Of a stretch of DNA of 5,175 nt, positions 4,427 to 5,175 are shown in pieces; within the stretch, counting starts at the first letter, position 1; each line of letters opens with the position of its first letter. The DNA comes from Bacillota bacterium. Lineage in GTDB: Bacteria; Bacillota; UBA4882; UBA8346. The position numbers were made by a program, and so were the translations under genes. The notes under the pieces were generated by a model. The model made no database searches and was not told the DNA's origin. It worked only from the letters and a program-made list of their open reading frames with translations. The DNA is taken from positions 1 to 5,175 of the forward strand of contig DNPP01000318.1 in assembly GCA_003501365.1 (NCBI GenBank), in the 5' to 3' direction.

Positions 4427-5175
4427 TTGCGGATCGTGGTTGTTGAGGATGGTAACAAGATCAGACGGGGTATCATTCATCTAATTGAAAAACTTAATCC
4501 TAATTACAAGGTTGTCGGAGAGGCTGCCGATGGTTTGGACGGTCTGAAGATTATCAGTGAGTTGAAACCGGATTTGGTGATTGCCGATATCAGGATGCCG
4601 GAACTGGGTGGATTAGAAATGCTCCAGGGTTTGAAGGAGCGGGAGCTGAAACATAAAACCATAATTTTGAGCGCTTTTTCCGATTTTTCCTTTGCCCAGC
4701 AAGCAATCGGCTTGGGAGTATCCGAGTATTTGCTAAAGCCGGTCACAGCCGAAAAAATGCAGAAAAGTTTGCTCGCGATTGAACGGGAGTTGTTGGACGA
4801 ACGGGATCGGACTCAGGCTTCACGGCTTTTTACAGTAAAACATTTGTTTCAGGATCTGATATTGGGGAAGACGGAAAAAATCAAAGAATTAAGGCAAATA
4901 ATCAATACGGACAGTAATTTTGAATGGCTACAACCCTATATTTTAGTTGGGGCTTATACAGGGAACAAAATTTATGACAATGAAGAATTACAGCAGGCAT
5001 TCAGTCAGTTACTAGGCGCCAATCCGGATATGCAATATTTAATCTTGGATGGCCAAATCAATGGTTTGACCTTGATGCTTGTTGCATGCAAAAACGGTTT
5101 AGGCGACATCGAGACGCTTCTATCGAGTGAATTTTTGGATGCTATTCATGGCCGCGATTTCCCCAATTTGGTGAT
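4427..5175 (+). CDS. YesN-type response regulator, 3' end cut by window
   Basis: The frame opens at TTG 4427 and runs unbroken off the right edge, giving 249 residues. Residues 1 to about 120 form a CheY-like receiver: acidic pair Glu7-Asp8 after RIVVV, phospho-acceptor Asp54 in VIADIRMPELGG, Ser82 in IILSAFSDF, and Lys104-Pro105 in YLLKP. The IRMP and SAFSDFSFA segments are typical of YesN regulators, whose domain order is receiver, a variable middle region, then an AraC-type double helix-turn-helix. Residues from about 120 to 249 match the position of that poorly conserved middle region, and the DNA-binding domain is expected beyond the window. Phosphorylation by the upstream kinase should activate DNA binding, commonly to turn on ABC sugar transporter or polysaccharide-use genes; no target is visible. 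The gene is in the same frame as the kinase, 15 bases downstream and clearly co-transcribed. AraC output is inferred, not seen. Confidence 0.88.
   Translation, partial: MRIVVVEDGNKIRRGIIHLIEKLNPNYKVVGEAADGLDGLKIISELKPDLVIADIRMPELGGLEMLQGLKERELKHKTIILSAFSDFSFAQQAIGLGVSEYLLKPVTAEKMQKSLLAIERELLDERDRTQASRLFTVKHLFQDLILGKTEKIKELRQIINTDSNFEWLQPYILVGAYTGNKIYDNEELQQAFSQLLGANPDMQYLILDGQINGLTLMLVACKNGLGDIETLLSSEFLDAIHGRDFPNLV

Noticed and set aside
4504..4746. 80-codon open frame on the minus strand.
   Set aside because: It is antisense to the receiver domain of the response regulator, whose conserved residues clearly mark the plus-strand frame as the real one.
1..5175. CRISPR arrays, tRNA or rRNA genes, insertion sequence ends, or toxin-antitoxin pairs.
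   Set aside because: No regularly spaced long repeats, tRNA-like cloverleaf, transposase motif or terminal inverted repeats were seen on either strand.

Overview
The window looks like part of a Bacillota chromosome, probably a clostridial-type or related spore-former lineage. This rests on moderate-to-low GC by eye, strong GAGGTGA-type Shine-Dalgarno sequences, use of GTG and TTG starts, a YesM/YesN-type two-component pair and a DeoR regulator. The exact taxon cannot be read from the sequence. All recognisable genes lie on the + strand.

Left part (1-1354): the 3' portion of a TPR-repeat protein gene is followed after about 43 bases by a small P-loop kinase of the shikimate kinase fold. The kinase keeps the nucleotide-binding machinery but lacks canonical shikimate-binding residues (Leu in place of the conserved Arg, GGS in place of GGG), so its substrate is in doubt.

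Middle (1355-2554): an AT-rich control region carries a ladder of AATTRCTT repeats spaced at about 10, 21 and 22 bases and overlapping a good sigma-A promoter. It lies directly upstream of a DeoR-family repressor gene, which suggests autoregulation. The repressor gene overlaps a ten-codon reading frame that has its own Shine-Dalgarno sequence and reads like the first residues of a HAD-family hydrolase; it may be the stub of a lost partner gene. The following 280-base gap holds two hairpins with T-rich tails (probable terminators), a short GGCGT-based tandem repeat, and a perfect 10-bp palindrome just before the next gene.

Right part (2555-5175): a complete membrane histidine kinase of the YesM (His_kinase/LytS-like) type is followed 15 bases later, in the same reading frame, by a YesN-type response regulator with a TTG start. 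The regulator runs off the right edge, so its expected AraC-type DNA-binding domain is not seen. Such pairs usually sense an extracellular cue, often a carbohydrate, and activate nearby transporter genes; no target gene is visible here. I found no wholly new system. The points most worth following up are the altered kinase active site, the helically phased repeat array and the structured DeoR-kinase intergenic region.
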